A program made the translations under genes and the position numbers. From Bradyrhizobium sp. CCBAU 53340 (GTDB lineage: Bacteria; Pseudomonadota; Alphaproteobacteria; Rhizobiales; Xanthobacteraceae): 64,000 nt of DNA. The notes beneath the pieces were generated by a model. The model did not search any database. It worked only from the letters and a program-made list of their open reading frames with translations, and was not told where the DNA came from. The stretch covers positions 6,386,001 through 6,450,000 of the forward strand of contig NZ_CP030055.1 in the NCBI RefSeq assembly GCF_015291645.1, read 5' to 3'. Below, in pieces: positions 9,501-17,000 of the stretch; position 1 is the stretch's first letter, and the number at the start of each line of letters is the position of its first letter.

Positions 9501-9609
9501 TTCCGGTTCGAGGCGCCAGACCGGAAAATGGGCCCTGGATGGTTAACAAAGTTTAAAGGCTTCAGAACCTTGTGCTCCGGCGCAGCCCCGAGAAACCGGG
9601 CGCAGGCGT

Positions 9610-10506
9610 TCAGATCGTGGCCTTCAGAACATCCAGCTCCCGATCGAGTGCTTGCTGCCAGCTGGGCGGCGCAATGCCGAACCGCTCGCGCAGCCGCGTG
9701 AGATCAAGGCGAGAATTGGACGGCCGCTTCGCCTTCACGGGAAATTCGTCCGAGCGGATCGGAACAATTTCCTTCACCGCGAATTTAGCGCCCCTCGATT
9801 GCAGCCCAGAAACGATTGCAGTCGCAAAGCCATGCCAGCTGGTCTCGCCCGCACAGACCAGATTGACGACGCCGCCTCGCGCCTCGAAGATCTTGCGAAG
9901 CTCTTTGTCACTCCGCGGCAGCATTGCAACCACCGCTTGTGAAATCGCATTGGCACTCGTCGGCGCACCGATCTGATCGGCGACGATGCGCAATTGCTCG
10001 CGTTCTCCGGCAAGCCGCACGATTGTCTTGAGAAAATTTGCGCCGGTTGCAGCGTACACCCAGGACGTGCGCGCGATCACATGCAGGGCACCGGCCTCGG
10101 CAATGACCAGATCGCCGGCGAGCTTGCTTTGACCATAAATCGATAGCGGCGCCGTCGCACTATCCTCGCGCCAGGGACGATCGCCGGAGCCGTCGAAAAC
10201 ATAGTCAGTCGAGAAATGCACCAGCGGCACGCCGCGGGGAGCGGCCCATCGGGCGATGGCCCTGGGAGATTCCGCGTTGATGCGAAACGCGAGCTCTCGC
10301 TCCTCTTCCGCGCGATCGACAGCAGTGTAGGCGGCAGGATTGATGATCAGATCCGGCTTGATCGACTCCAGCTTGCCAGCAAGCTCATCCGGCCGCGACA
10401 GGTCGAACTGTTCCCGCAACGGCGCCACGACATCGGCCCGCTCGCGAAGCAGCGGAAGCAGAGCTCCGCCCACCTGCCCCGCGGAGCCCGTCAGTAGGAT
10501 CTTCAT
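9610..10506 (-). CDS. rfbD: dTDP-4-dehydrorhamnose reductase
   Basis: 298 residues of the extended SDR fold: N-terminal ILLTGSAGQVGGALLP gives the NADPH-binding GxxGxxG. STDYVFDGSG and the Y-x3-K pair in SIYGQSKLAGD (catalytic Tyr and Lys) are in the usual places. It catalyses the last step of dTDP-L-rhamnose synthesis. It follows rfbC on the same strand with one base between them, so the two are surely co-transcribed. The product feeds rhamnosyl transfer into surface polysaccharide or LPS. Confidence 0.95.
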   Translation of the reverse strand: MKILLTGSAGQVGGALLPLLRERADVVAPLREQFDLSRPDELAGKLESIKPDLIINPAAYTAVDRAEEERELAFRINAESPRAIARWAAPRGVPLVHFSTDYVFDGSGDRPWREDSATAPLSIYGQSKLAGDLVIAEAGALHVIARTSWVYAATGANFLKTIVRLAGEREQLRIVADQIGAPTSANAISQAVVAMLPRSDKELRKIFEARGGVVNLVCAGETSWHGFATAIVSGLQSRGAKFAVKEIVPIRSDEFPVKAKRPSNSRLDLTRLRERFGIAPPSWQQALDRELDVLKATI

Positions 10507-10507
10507 G

Positions 10508-11062
10508 TCAGATCTCTCTGTAACGCGGGAGATTCTTCACATCCGCGAGCAAGGGCGCGTCGGCATCCTTGGCAGAAAGCGACGGATCTGCAACACCCCA
10601 ATCGACGCCGATCGCCGGATCGTTCCAGCGCACCGAGATCTCGTCTTTCGGGCTGTAGAGCGCGTCGCATTTGTAGAAGAAATCAACCGTCTCGGAGAGA
10701 ACGGCAAATCCATGCGCGAAGCCACGAGGAACCCACAATTGTCGGCGATTATCCTCATTCAATTCGACAGCAACGTGGCGCCCAAAATTTGGGCTGCCGA
10801 CGCGGACATCGACTGCAACATCAAGGACCCGACCGCGGAGCACCGTGACAAGCTTGCCCTGCGCGCCCGGATTCTGTAGGTGCAGCCCACGCAGCACTCC
10901 ATAACGCGAGCGTGACAGATTGTCCTGAACGAACGGCTGTGCAACCCCGCTCTGCGCGTAGCGCTCGAACTGATAGGTCTCCAAGAAAAAGCCGCGTTGA
11001 TCACCAAATAGCTTCGGCTCGATGATCAAAACCTCAGGCAGATCTGTCTTGATAACGTTCAT
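10508..11062 (-). CDS. rfbC: dTDP-4-dehydrorhamnose 3,5-epimerase
   Basis: 184 residues, the standard length for RmlC when started at 11062 (MNVIKTDLPEVLIIEP). The cupin enzyme is recognisable by FGDQRGFFLETY, QDNLSRSRYGVLRGLHLQ with the active-site His, and LWVPRGFAHGFAVLS. It epimerises C3 and C5 of dTDP-4-keto-6-deoxyglucose. First gene of the leftward rfbCD pair, with only 85 bp to the divergent rfbA, so both pairs share one short promoter region. A longer start at 11110 would add a Cys-rich N-terminus not typical of the family. Confidence 0.95.
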   Translation of the reverse strand: MNVIKTDLPEVLIIEPKLFGDQRGFFLETYQFERYAQSGVAQPFVQDNLSRSRYGVLRGLHLQNPGAQGKLVTVLRGRVLDVAVDVRVGSPNFGRHVAVELNEDNRRQLWVPRGFAHGFAVLSETVDFFYKCDALYSPKDEISVRWNDPAIGVDWGVADPSLSAKDADAPLLADVKNLPRYREI

Positions 11063-11147
11063 TCCAGCGACTTCAGCTCCGCGCACACAACAATCTTGTG
11101 CAGCGCACACTATCTGATATTTTCGGAGCGGTAAACCAGAGGGACCT

Positions 11148-12029
11148 ATGAAGGGAATTATACTCGCTGGCGGAACTGGCTCGCGCCTTTATCCCGTCAC
11201 GACTGTGGTGTCGAAGCAGCTGCTGCCGGTTTTTGACAAACCGATGATCTACTATCCGCTGTCGACATTGATGCTCGCTGGGATTCGCGACATTCTCGTC
11301 ATCTCGACACCGCAGGACAAGCCGCTGTTCCAGCGCTTGCTCGGCGACGGGTCGGAGATCGGCGTCGACTTCTCATACGCCACTCAGGAAACCCCGCGCG
11401 GTCTTGCCGACGCATTCATCGTCGGCCGCGAATTCGTCGGATCAGATTCTGTCGCTCTGGTTCTCGGCGACAACATCTTCTACGGCCACGGGCTTCCGGA
11501 AATGCTGGCCAAGGCCGCGGCACGCGAGAGCGGCGCCACGATCTTCGGCTACGTCGTCAACTCACCCGAACAATACGGCGTGGTCGAATTCGACAATGCC
11601 GGCCGCGCGCGCTCGATCGAAGAGAAACCCAAGCAGCCGAAGTCGAATGTGGCCGTGACCGGCCTCTACTTCTACGACAACAGCGTCGTCGACATCGCCG
11701 CAAGCATCAAGCCGTCGGCGCGGGGCGAAATCGAGATCACCGACGTGAACAACGCCTACCTCGCCCGGGGCGATCTGTTCGTCGAAGTGCTCGGACGCGG
11801 GTTTGCCTGGCTCGACACCGGCACGCACGCGTCGCTGGTCGAGGCCAGTCATTTCGTTCAGATCCTGGAGCAGCGCCAGGGCTTGCGCATTGCCTGCCCC
11901 GAGGAAATCGCCTTGCGGCGCGGTTACATCTCGCTCGACGCCTTCACCAAGGTGGCCGAGAAGACCGCAAAGAGCAGCTATGGCCAATATCTGCAATCGG
12001 TGGCCCGTTCCTTCGCCGCTCAAGACTGA
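11148..12029 (+). CDS. rfbA: Glucose-1-phosphate thymidylyltransferase
   Basis: 293 residues, full length for RmlA. The nucleotidyltransferase motif [16 protein letters not shown] is at residues 3-18, followed by [18 protein letters not shown] and the metal-binding [10 protein letters not shown]. It makes dTDP-glucose from glucose 1-phosphate and dTTP, the first committed step to dTDP-rhamnose, and the family is usually inhibited by the end product. It is followed 12 bp later by rfbB on the same strand. Confidence 0.96.
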   Translation: MKGIILAGGTGSRLYPVTTVVSKQLLPVFDKPMIYYPLSTLMLAGIRDILVISTPQDKPLFQRLLGDGSEIGVDFSYATQETPRGLADAFIVGREFVGSDSVALVLGDNIFYGHGLPEMLAKAAARESGATIFGYVVNSPEQYGVVEFDNAGRARSIEEKPKQPKSNVAVTGLYFYDNSVVDIAASIKPSARGEIEITDVNNAYLARGDLFVEVLGRGFAWLDTGTHASLVEASHFVQILEQRQGLRIACPEEIALRRGYISLDAFTKVAEKTAKSSYGQYLQSVARSFAAQD

Positions 12030-12041
12030 GGCATATCATCC

Positions 12042-13109
12042 ATGCGTTTCGACGGCTCCACGATTTTCGTCACGGGCGGTGCGGGTTTCATCGGCTCCGC
12101 AGTCGTCCGTCATCTGCTTCGCGACACGCGTGCGCGCGTCGTCAACATCGACAAGCTGACTTATGCGGCGAACCTCGAGTCGATCCCTGGCGCCGAAGCA
12201 AATCCGCGTTATGCGTTCGAGAGGCAATGCATTTGCGAAGCTGCGTCGCTGCGCAAGCTGTTCGAAAAGTATCAACCCGCCGCAGTGATGAACCTTGCGG
12301 CCGAGAGCCATGTCGATCGTTCGATCGACGGTCCCGGCGAATTCATCCAGACCAACATCGTCGGCACCTTCACGCTGCTGCAGGAAGCGCTGCGATACTG
12401 GCGGACTCTGACGCCCGACCGCCGTGCACAGTTTCGCTTCCTTCACATCTCCACCGACGAGGTGTTCGGCTCGCTCGGCAAGGACGGCTATTTCACCGAG
12501 ACCACGTCCTATTCGCCCAATTCGCCCTACTCGGCGAGCAAGGCGTCGTCCGACCATCTGGTCCGCGCCTGGCGCGAGACCTATGACCTTCCGACGATGG
12601 TGACGAACTGCTCGAACAATTACGGGCCCTATCACTTTCCCGAGAAGCTCATTCCTCACATCATCATCAAGGGGCTCGCTGGGGAGCAACTGCCGGTTTA
12701 CGGCGATGGACAGAACATCCGCGACTGGCTTTACGTCGAGGACCACGCCAAGGCGCTCACCCTCGTGCTCGAGCGCGGTGCGATCGGCGAGACGTACAAT
12801 GTCGGCGGCCGAAACGAGCGAACCAACCTGCATGTCGTGGAAGGCATTTGCGACCTGCTCGACGAGATGTCACCGCGCGCGGCGGGCTCCTCCCGGCGTG
12901 GCCTCATTTCCTTCGTCGCCGACCGCCCCGGCCACGATCGCCGCTACGCCATCGATGCTTCAAAGCTCGAGCGTGAGCTCGGATGGCGAGCCGACGAGAA
13001 TTTCGAAAGCGGTCTGACCAAAACGGTTCGCTGGTTCTTCGACAACAGGCAATGGTGGGAAGCCATTCTCAATCGCGGCTATCAGCAGAAGCGGATCGGC
13101 CTCGGCTAG
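12042..13109 (+). CDS. rfbB: dTDP-glucose 4,6-dehydratase
   Basis: 355 residues, typical of RmlB. NAD-binding [18 protein letters not shown] at the N-terminus, [13 protein letters not shown], the active-site [11 protein letters not shown], and the catalytic [10 protein letters not shown] (Tyr and Lys) followed by [17 protein letters not shown] are all present. It forms dTDP-4-keto-6-deoxyglucose, the substrate for RfbC. With rfbA it forms the rightward half of the dTDP-rhamnose locus. A perfect hairpin follows at 13137-13156. Confidence 0.96.
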   Translation: MRFDGSTIFVTGGAGFIGSAVVRHLLRDTRARVVNIDKLTYAANLESIPGAEANPRYAFERQCICEAASLRKLFEKYQPAAVMNLAAESHVDRSIDGPGEFIQTNIVGTFTLLQEALRYWRTLTPDRRAQFRFLHISTDEVFGSLGKDGYFTETTSYSPNSPYSASKASSDHLVRAWRETYDLPTMVTNCSNNYGPYHFPEKLIPHIIIKGLAGEQLPVYGDGQNIRDWLYVEDHAKALTLVLERGAIGETYNVGGRNERTNLHVVEGICDLLDEMSPRAAGSSRRGLISFVADRPGHDRRYAIDASKLERELGWRADENFESGLTKTVRWFFDNRQWWEAILNRGYQQKRIGLG

Positions 13110-13136
13110 CCGATAGACCGCCCTTTCGCCGGCGGC

Positions 13137-13156
13137 CGCCGTCTCGCAAGACGGCG
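13137..13156. terminator. Hairpin after rfbB (possible bidirectional terminator)
   Basis: CGCCGTCT-CGCA-AGACGGCG is a perfect 8-bp stem with a 4-base loop in the 59-bp gap between rfbB and a convergent small gene. There is no T-run on either side, so intrinsic termination is uncertain. Confidence 0.4.
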
Positions 13157-13168
13157 CGCCGCAGAAGG

Positions 13169-13438
13169 CTAAAGATAAGGCCGATCAACGCGGCTCTGCG
13201 CCATCCAGACCTTCCATGCATCTTCATGTTTGGCATATAGCTCCAACCAGCGCCGCTCCCCCGGAGCTGGCTGAGAATCGCGCTCGATCCATATTGCTTC
13301 GGTTCGACTTTCATTCGGCTCTCTATCGAGCCGTTCGAACTCAAAGGTCTCCTCGGGCGTAAGACCGATCAGAACGCGCCTGCCGACCGCATCGACGAAA
13401 TATCGCCGCGGCGCGTTGTTGCTCCTCACGCTGGTCAT
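13169..13438 (-). CDS. Small hypothetical protein
   Basis: 89 residues, soluble, mixed charge, rich in Trp and Arg near the C-terminus (ERRWLELYAKHEDAWKVW). The start is strongly supported by AAGGAGG six bases upstream of the ATG. The middle, VGRRVLIGLTPEETFEFERLD, looks like a small beta-hairpin plus helix. I do not recognise a family. It is convergent with rfbB. Confidence rests on the ribosome-binding site and amino-acid composition. Confidence 0.65.
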   Translation of the reverse strand: MTSVRSNNAPRRYFVDAVGRRVLIGLTPEETFEFERLDREPNESRTEAIWIERDSQPAPGERRWLELYAKHEDAWKVWMAQSRVDRPYL

Positions 13439-13473
13439 GGCGCACCTCCTTCGCGATCCACAGGTGGCTCAGA

Positions 13474-13674
13474 TCAACAGGATATGCCCGCGACAACCGT
13501 GCGCGACCCGATGAGAACATGCGTGGGGAGCAATGTTCGGCGCGCCCTCGTCTGCCGGGTAAGGTTACCGTCGCATCGCATGCTCTGCGCTGACCTCATT
13601 CGCCGCGCACACATCGCGTAGCCGATACACACCAGGCCGGCAACGACCGAAATCAGCAACGAAACCCATATCAT
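13474..13674 (-). CDS. Possible small membrane protein
   Basis: A 66-codon frame beginning with WVSLLISVVAGLVCIGYAMC, a clear single transmembrane helix followed by a basic cysteine-containing tail. No good ribosome-binding site is visible and the tail has random-looking composition, so this may be only a fragment or a chance frame. Reported because the membrane helix is well formed. Confidence 0.3.
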   Translation of the reverse strand: MIWVSLLISVVAGLVCIGYAMCARRMRSAQSMRCDGNLTRQTRARRTLLPTHVLIGSRTVVAGISC

Positions 13675-13831
13675 CCGAAGATCTCTCTGCTCGCCGCGCG
13701 TCTGCGCCTGCATCGGCCCCGCCAACATTCTCATCTTCGAGTTGTGTCGAGATCATGATTGCGGCTGCCGATTTTATCGTCACAGACGGGCATTTTTGGG
13801 CAGCAGCGTGCTTGCTTCCCGATCGTTCGCA

Positions 13832-13948
13832 TCAACCGACCAGCCAGAAGAAGAACCTCACGGACAGCAAAATGACGAAATAGGCCCATCCCGCCATTGC
13901 GACCAGCGCAACACCGAGAAAGACACCTTCGAACGCCCGCTCTCTCAT
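13832..13948 (-). CDS. 38-residue single-pass membrane protein
   Basis: A very short frame starting MRERAFEGVFLGV. After a charged N-terminal five residues it is almost entirely hydrophobic: residues 8-37 give a helix rich in Phe and Trp (AMAGWAYFVILL then RFFFWLVG). This arrangement, a positively charged start followed by one aromatic-rich helix, is typical of bacterial small membrane proteins. No strong Shine-Dalgarno is seen. It lies in an otherwise gene-poor stretch and its function is unknown. Confidence 0.45.
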   Translation of the reverse strand: MRERAFEGVFLGVALVAMAGWAYFVILLSVRFFFWLVG

Positions 13949-14555
13949 CTTCGTCAAAGGCTTGGCAGATAGTGTTTTTTGAAGCATCTCGATCTTCTTC
14001 TATTCGTATCGTTCGCGCGATCATAGCCGAACGAATTCGACGATCTCGTGACCAATGCAGGCAAGAAGCGCCTGACGTGCAGGCGAGCTCCGTCACGACA
14101 TTGAACTTCAACGAATTTTGAGTCGGCGCGGCACGCAACATCGAGCGACGGAACAATATCTCCAATGGCGCGCTCGAGCGAGCGCCTGACCTGATTCGAG
14201 AAATTACAACTTACACGGGATACGATCCGACTGCATACGCAGATTTCGTCAGCGATCTTGCAGGGGCCCGCGTGCCGGTTCTGCGGACGCCAGCTCGGAG
14301 GACGATTGCCGGCGCCGATCGGCACGACATCAAGAAAACCCCGGAGTTGTACGGAGCGCCCGGCCCCGATTTCATCGCGGTAAGGTTGAGCGGTTAGCTT
14401 AATCCGCGTTGTTTGTTGCGAAGTCTCGCGGTTCGCATATCCATCTCTGCACTGGGCTTCCCCCAAAGCCCGGCCCACCCAAGCAAAGCCGTCGAGCGAC
14501 ATGGGTCCGCTTGGCGGCTTTGTCGTTGTGTCGATGCAGGAGGATCATTTCGGTT
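13949..14555. other. Gene-poor intergenic stretch (607 bp)
   Basis: Several overlapping frames occur here on both strands but none has protein-like composition, a supported start or a recognisable motif. Base composition is more mixed than in flanking genes. A short frame near 14272 has a CxxC pair (CRFCGRQLGG) but no supported start, and could be a gene remnant. I see no repeat, tRNA or operator. Confidence 0.5.
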
Positions 14556-14729
14556 ATGGCGCGGAAGCCCTGGTCGTTCAAGGAAGACCGCCGGCTCATG
14601 GAGCTGGCCAAGTCTTCGACGTCGCTGGAGGAAGCGGCGAAGCAGCTCGGGCGATCACCCGACGCGATCAAACGCATGGCCTTGCGTCTCGGCCTGGCGC
14701 TGAAATCGAAGGCCGCCAAGAAGGGCTAG
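14556..14729 (+). CDS. Small SANT/Myb-like helix-turn-helix protein
   Basis: 57 residues: MARKPWSFKEDRRLMEL then SSTSLEEAAKQLGRSPDAIKRMALRLG and a basic lysine-rich tail. The W-x-eD-x2-L spacing and the three predicted helices resemble the Myb/SANT-like tri-helical fold found in small alphaproteobacterial DNA-binding proteins. CAGGAGGA upstream of the ATG supports the start. It is probably a DNA-binding protein, but the target is unknown. No partner gene is apparent. Confidence 0.65.
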   Translation: MARKPWSFKEDRRLMELAKSSTSLEEAAKQLGRSPDAIKRMALRLGLALKSKAAKKG

Positions 14730-15041
14730 CTCCCTTGCGCCGGACGGGCGGCAATTTGTGGCCACAGGCGATTGCCGTCGGCATCGGTTGTATCCGACGT
14801 TGTCCCGCGGGCCCGCCGCGCCTTTGCTGTCTGCCTTCAATGGCGTCGGCGCGAGGGTCCTCCAATCGGCGGTGAACGCCGCAGCGCGGCCGCATGCTGA
14901 AGCGATCGGCCTTGTGCGTGCTTCCATGGCCAACCAGCCGATGACGCGAATTTGGGCAATGATGACGACGGGTCCATCTCTGACGCGCGGAACTCCCGAC
15001 CCGCCCCAGCATTGTTCGCCAAAGGAATGCGGGAGGCCATC
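14730..15041. other. Intergenic stretch with nothing recognised (312 bp)
   Basis: GC-rich sequence between the small SANT-like gene and the next small membrane gene. Frames here show arginine/proline-rich shadow composition only. No hairpin followed by T-run, direct repeat or operator was noticed. Confidence 0.45.
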
Positions 15042-15206
15042 ATGGCAAATTCCTTGCTCATCATGGTGTCGATCTGGTTCGCCCTTAATGGCCTGTTCGT
15101 GGCGTGGAGATTGTGGGTGACCAGGCCGAACAGCCGGCAAATTAGAGCCCGGCCTCGCCGGCTCAGTCCCGTCAGCGTGAGATGGCATTTGCGTCGCCAC
15201 GTCTGA
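15042..15206 (+). CDS. Small hypothetical membrane protein
   Basis: 54 residues: an N-terminal helix LLIMVSIWFALNGLFVAWRLW followed by a strongly basic tail. GGGAGG five bases before ATG at 15042 supports the start. One membrane span with the charged tail predicted on the cytoplasmic side. No family recognised; the reading frame is short, so treat as probable. Confidence 0.5.
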   Translation: MANSLLIMVSIWFALNGLFVAWRLWVTRPNSRQIRARPRRLSPVSVRWHLRRHV

Positions 15207-15452
15207 CGCTTTACCCGCCCCTTGGTGATCTGCTCGGCCTATTCTGGGACGCTCGAATTCAACAGGGCTGGGTCGACCGGGCAGACATGATTGCCTCGCG
15301 GGATTCGAAGCTGATGCTTCCGCGTCGAGCAGTTCGGCGGCGACGCAGTCGGGGACATCGGCGACAAGAAGGCGCTGGTCGCCGATGTGCGCCCCTTAAC
15401 GATGTTCTCCGCTTTTGAGAGCGCGTGCCGGTCGAGCGGCTATGATGCCGCA

Positions 15453-15818
15453 ATGCGCCGAAATCATCTCATCGCAGCTGCGGCCATCTGCCTTGCGCTG
15501 ATCGTCTATGCCACGCTGGCCACGCTTGCGGGCAGGCCCGTGCTGGTGGGCCATGCAGAGGCCTATTGGGTCGTCGTCATCGAGCGCTTCAGCGCCTATT
15601 GCCTGCTCGGCTTCCTGCTGTCCTTCCTGCTGCCGGGACGCTTCAGGCTGGCTTGTGCATTCGTGATCGCCGTCGCCATCGGGCTCGAGATCTTGCAGGC
15701 GATCGTGCCGGACCGCGATCCGCGGCTCATCGACGTGCTGCAAAAGGCGGCCGGCGGCATCGTCGGCGTCATGCTCGCCCAGACCATTCTGGCTTTCCTG
15801 CCCAGACCACCGTCCTGA
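15453..15818 (+). CDS. VanZ-like small membrane protein
   Basis: 121 residues with four hydrophobic segments (residues about 7-28, 45-62, 67-85 and 98-117). The C-terminal block with VAIGLEILQAIVPDRDPRL then DVLQKAAGGIVGVML matches the VanZ-like pattern: conserved E-x2-Q and a D-x4-D-x4-N/K-x2-G arrangement on the last helices. VanZ-like proteins are of unclear biochemical function and often occur near envelope genes. The start was chosen at MRRNHL to begin just before the first membrane helix; upstream in-frame ATGs exist. Confidence 0.7.
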   Translation: MRRNHLIAAAAICLALIVYATLATLAGRPVLVGHAEAYWVVVIERFSAYCLLGFLLSFLLPGRFRLACAFVIAVAIGLEILQAIVPDRDPRLIDVLQKAAGGIVGVMLAQTILAFLPRPPS

Positions 15819-15992
15819 CGCGCGCGACGTCGGCTCATATCGCGAGCGCGACGTACGGCTTAGCTGGTCCTCCCGCCCGGATCCCGGCGGTCTCGACTTG
15901 TTCCGGTGTGATACACCCGAGGTCGTAACCAGATTCCGGCTGCTCGATTATGCCTGATTCGAACGGAGCCGACCGCCGCCGAAGCGGCGGAC

Positions 15993-16277
15993 TTACGCCA
16001 CGCCGCGCCTGAAGCTCTCTTGGTCGGAGCTGATGCCGCGGGACATCTGCCGGTGCGTAGCGCGCAGTGCCGAGATCGCCTCATCAGGACCGAATTCGGC
16101 GTTGCGAATGGTCTCGAAGAACCGGCTCATCAAGGCGAAGTCCAGCTTGACGCGGGTGTTTCCATCGCGGCTCTTGCGGCGGTCGAGCGACATCTGTAGC
16201 GCCTGCAGCCTGGCTTCGGCAGCACTGCAGCCGCTTAGCGTCGCGAGTTCATCATAAGTCATCCAGATCTGAGGCAT
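15993..16277 (-). CDS. Hypothetical protein with N-terminal helix-turn-helix-like region
   Basis: 94 residues. Residues 6-40 (TYDELATLSGCSAAEARLQALQM) look like the start of a DNA-binding helix-turn-helix, followed by DGNTRVKLDFALMSRFFETI. An AAGGA sequence precedes the start codon at suitable distance. I do not recognise the family; the composition is that of a real soluble protein. It is isolated and leftward. Confidence 0.6.
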   Translation of the reverse strand: MPQIWMTYDELATLSGCSAAEARLQALQMSLDRRKSRDGNTRVKLDFALMSRFFETIRNAEFGPDEAISALRATHRQMSRGISSDQESFRRGVA

Positions 16278-16403
16278 ATCCCTGTCCTTCTTCTGTTATG
16301 AGCCTCAACCTAGATTTCACATCTAAAAGCACTCTTGCCGCAGTGCGGTGGCCACATGCTTTCGCGTGAACAGCGTCAACGCAAAGCTAAAGCGCTGTTA
16401 ATG

Positions 16404-16850
16404 TCAGGACGCAGGAGATCTGGAGGACGCGAATGGAGGCCGCGGGCGCGACCGGCTGTCGAGCCCCTTGGGCAATTTGTCGGCATTGAGCTTCACGATC
16501 GCGCATTTGGTGTCGACTGGAACGGCTTCCTCCTGGCTGTAGATCAGCGTCGCCTCGAACTCGATCTCGGGCACCTCCCTCGCCGTCCCCGAGCAGGTCG
16601 CCATCGCGCCGCGGCACGTGCCGGCCAGATCGACATCGACCTCGTCAGGACCGAACACGCTCGGATTGCCCTCAGTATGCCGTCTCACGGTCAGAACAGC
16701 CGTGAAGCGCTGCTGGTCGACCTGATAGGAGCCACCGTAGGTGAAGAAGCTGTCGCTGCCCGAGATTCGTCCGTCGACCAACTCGACGAGGCCTGTGCCC
16801 TGACCACGTGAGGTCCTGAACCAGGCCGCGTATTTGCCGTCTCTCAGCAT
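16404..16850 (-). CDS. GrlR-like small regulatory or lipocalin-type protein
   Basis: 148 residues starting MLRDGKYAAWFRTSRGQGTG. The run of beta-strands with GLVELVDGRISGSDSFFTYGGSYQV and FTAVLTVRRHTEG resembles the GrlR-type eight-stranded barrel fold, first known as a type III secretion repressor but widespread in rhizobia with unknown role. Two upstream in-frame ATGs exist (16859, 16934); 16850 gives the N-terminus I remember for this family. It lies 151 bp downstream of the chemotaxis operon's last gene on the same strand. Confidence 0.6.
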   Translation of the reverse strand: MLRDGKYAAWFRTSRGQGTGLVELVDGRISGSDSFFTYGGSYQVDQQRFTAVLTVRRHTEGNPSVFGPDEVDVDLAGTCRGAMATCSGTAREVPEIEFEATLIYSQEEAVPVDTKCAIVKLNADKLPKGLDSRSRPRPPFASSRSPAS

Positions 16851-17000
16851 GAAGAACATCCGCCGTAAAATTCGAACGTATTTGCGACCAATTCTGGGGC
16901 GCGACAATGACCGATGCGGCGCGGATTCCGCCACGGTTAATGCACTGCAAAGTCAACTCGTCAAATTGCCCACGCCGCTGCGCAAGCGTCGGCGGCAGGC

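Noticed and set aside
13954..14502. 182-codon minus-strand frame in the gene-poor stretch
   Set aside because: Random-looking residue mix, no ribosome-binding site, no motif; overlapped by the 38-residue candidate only at its end.
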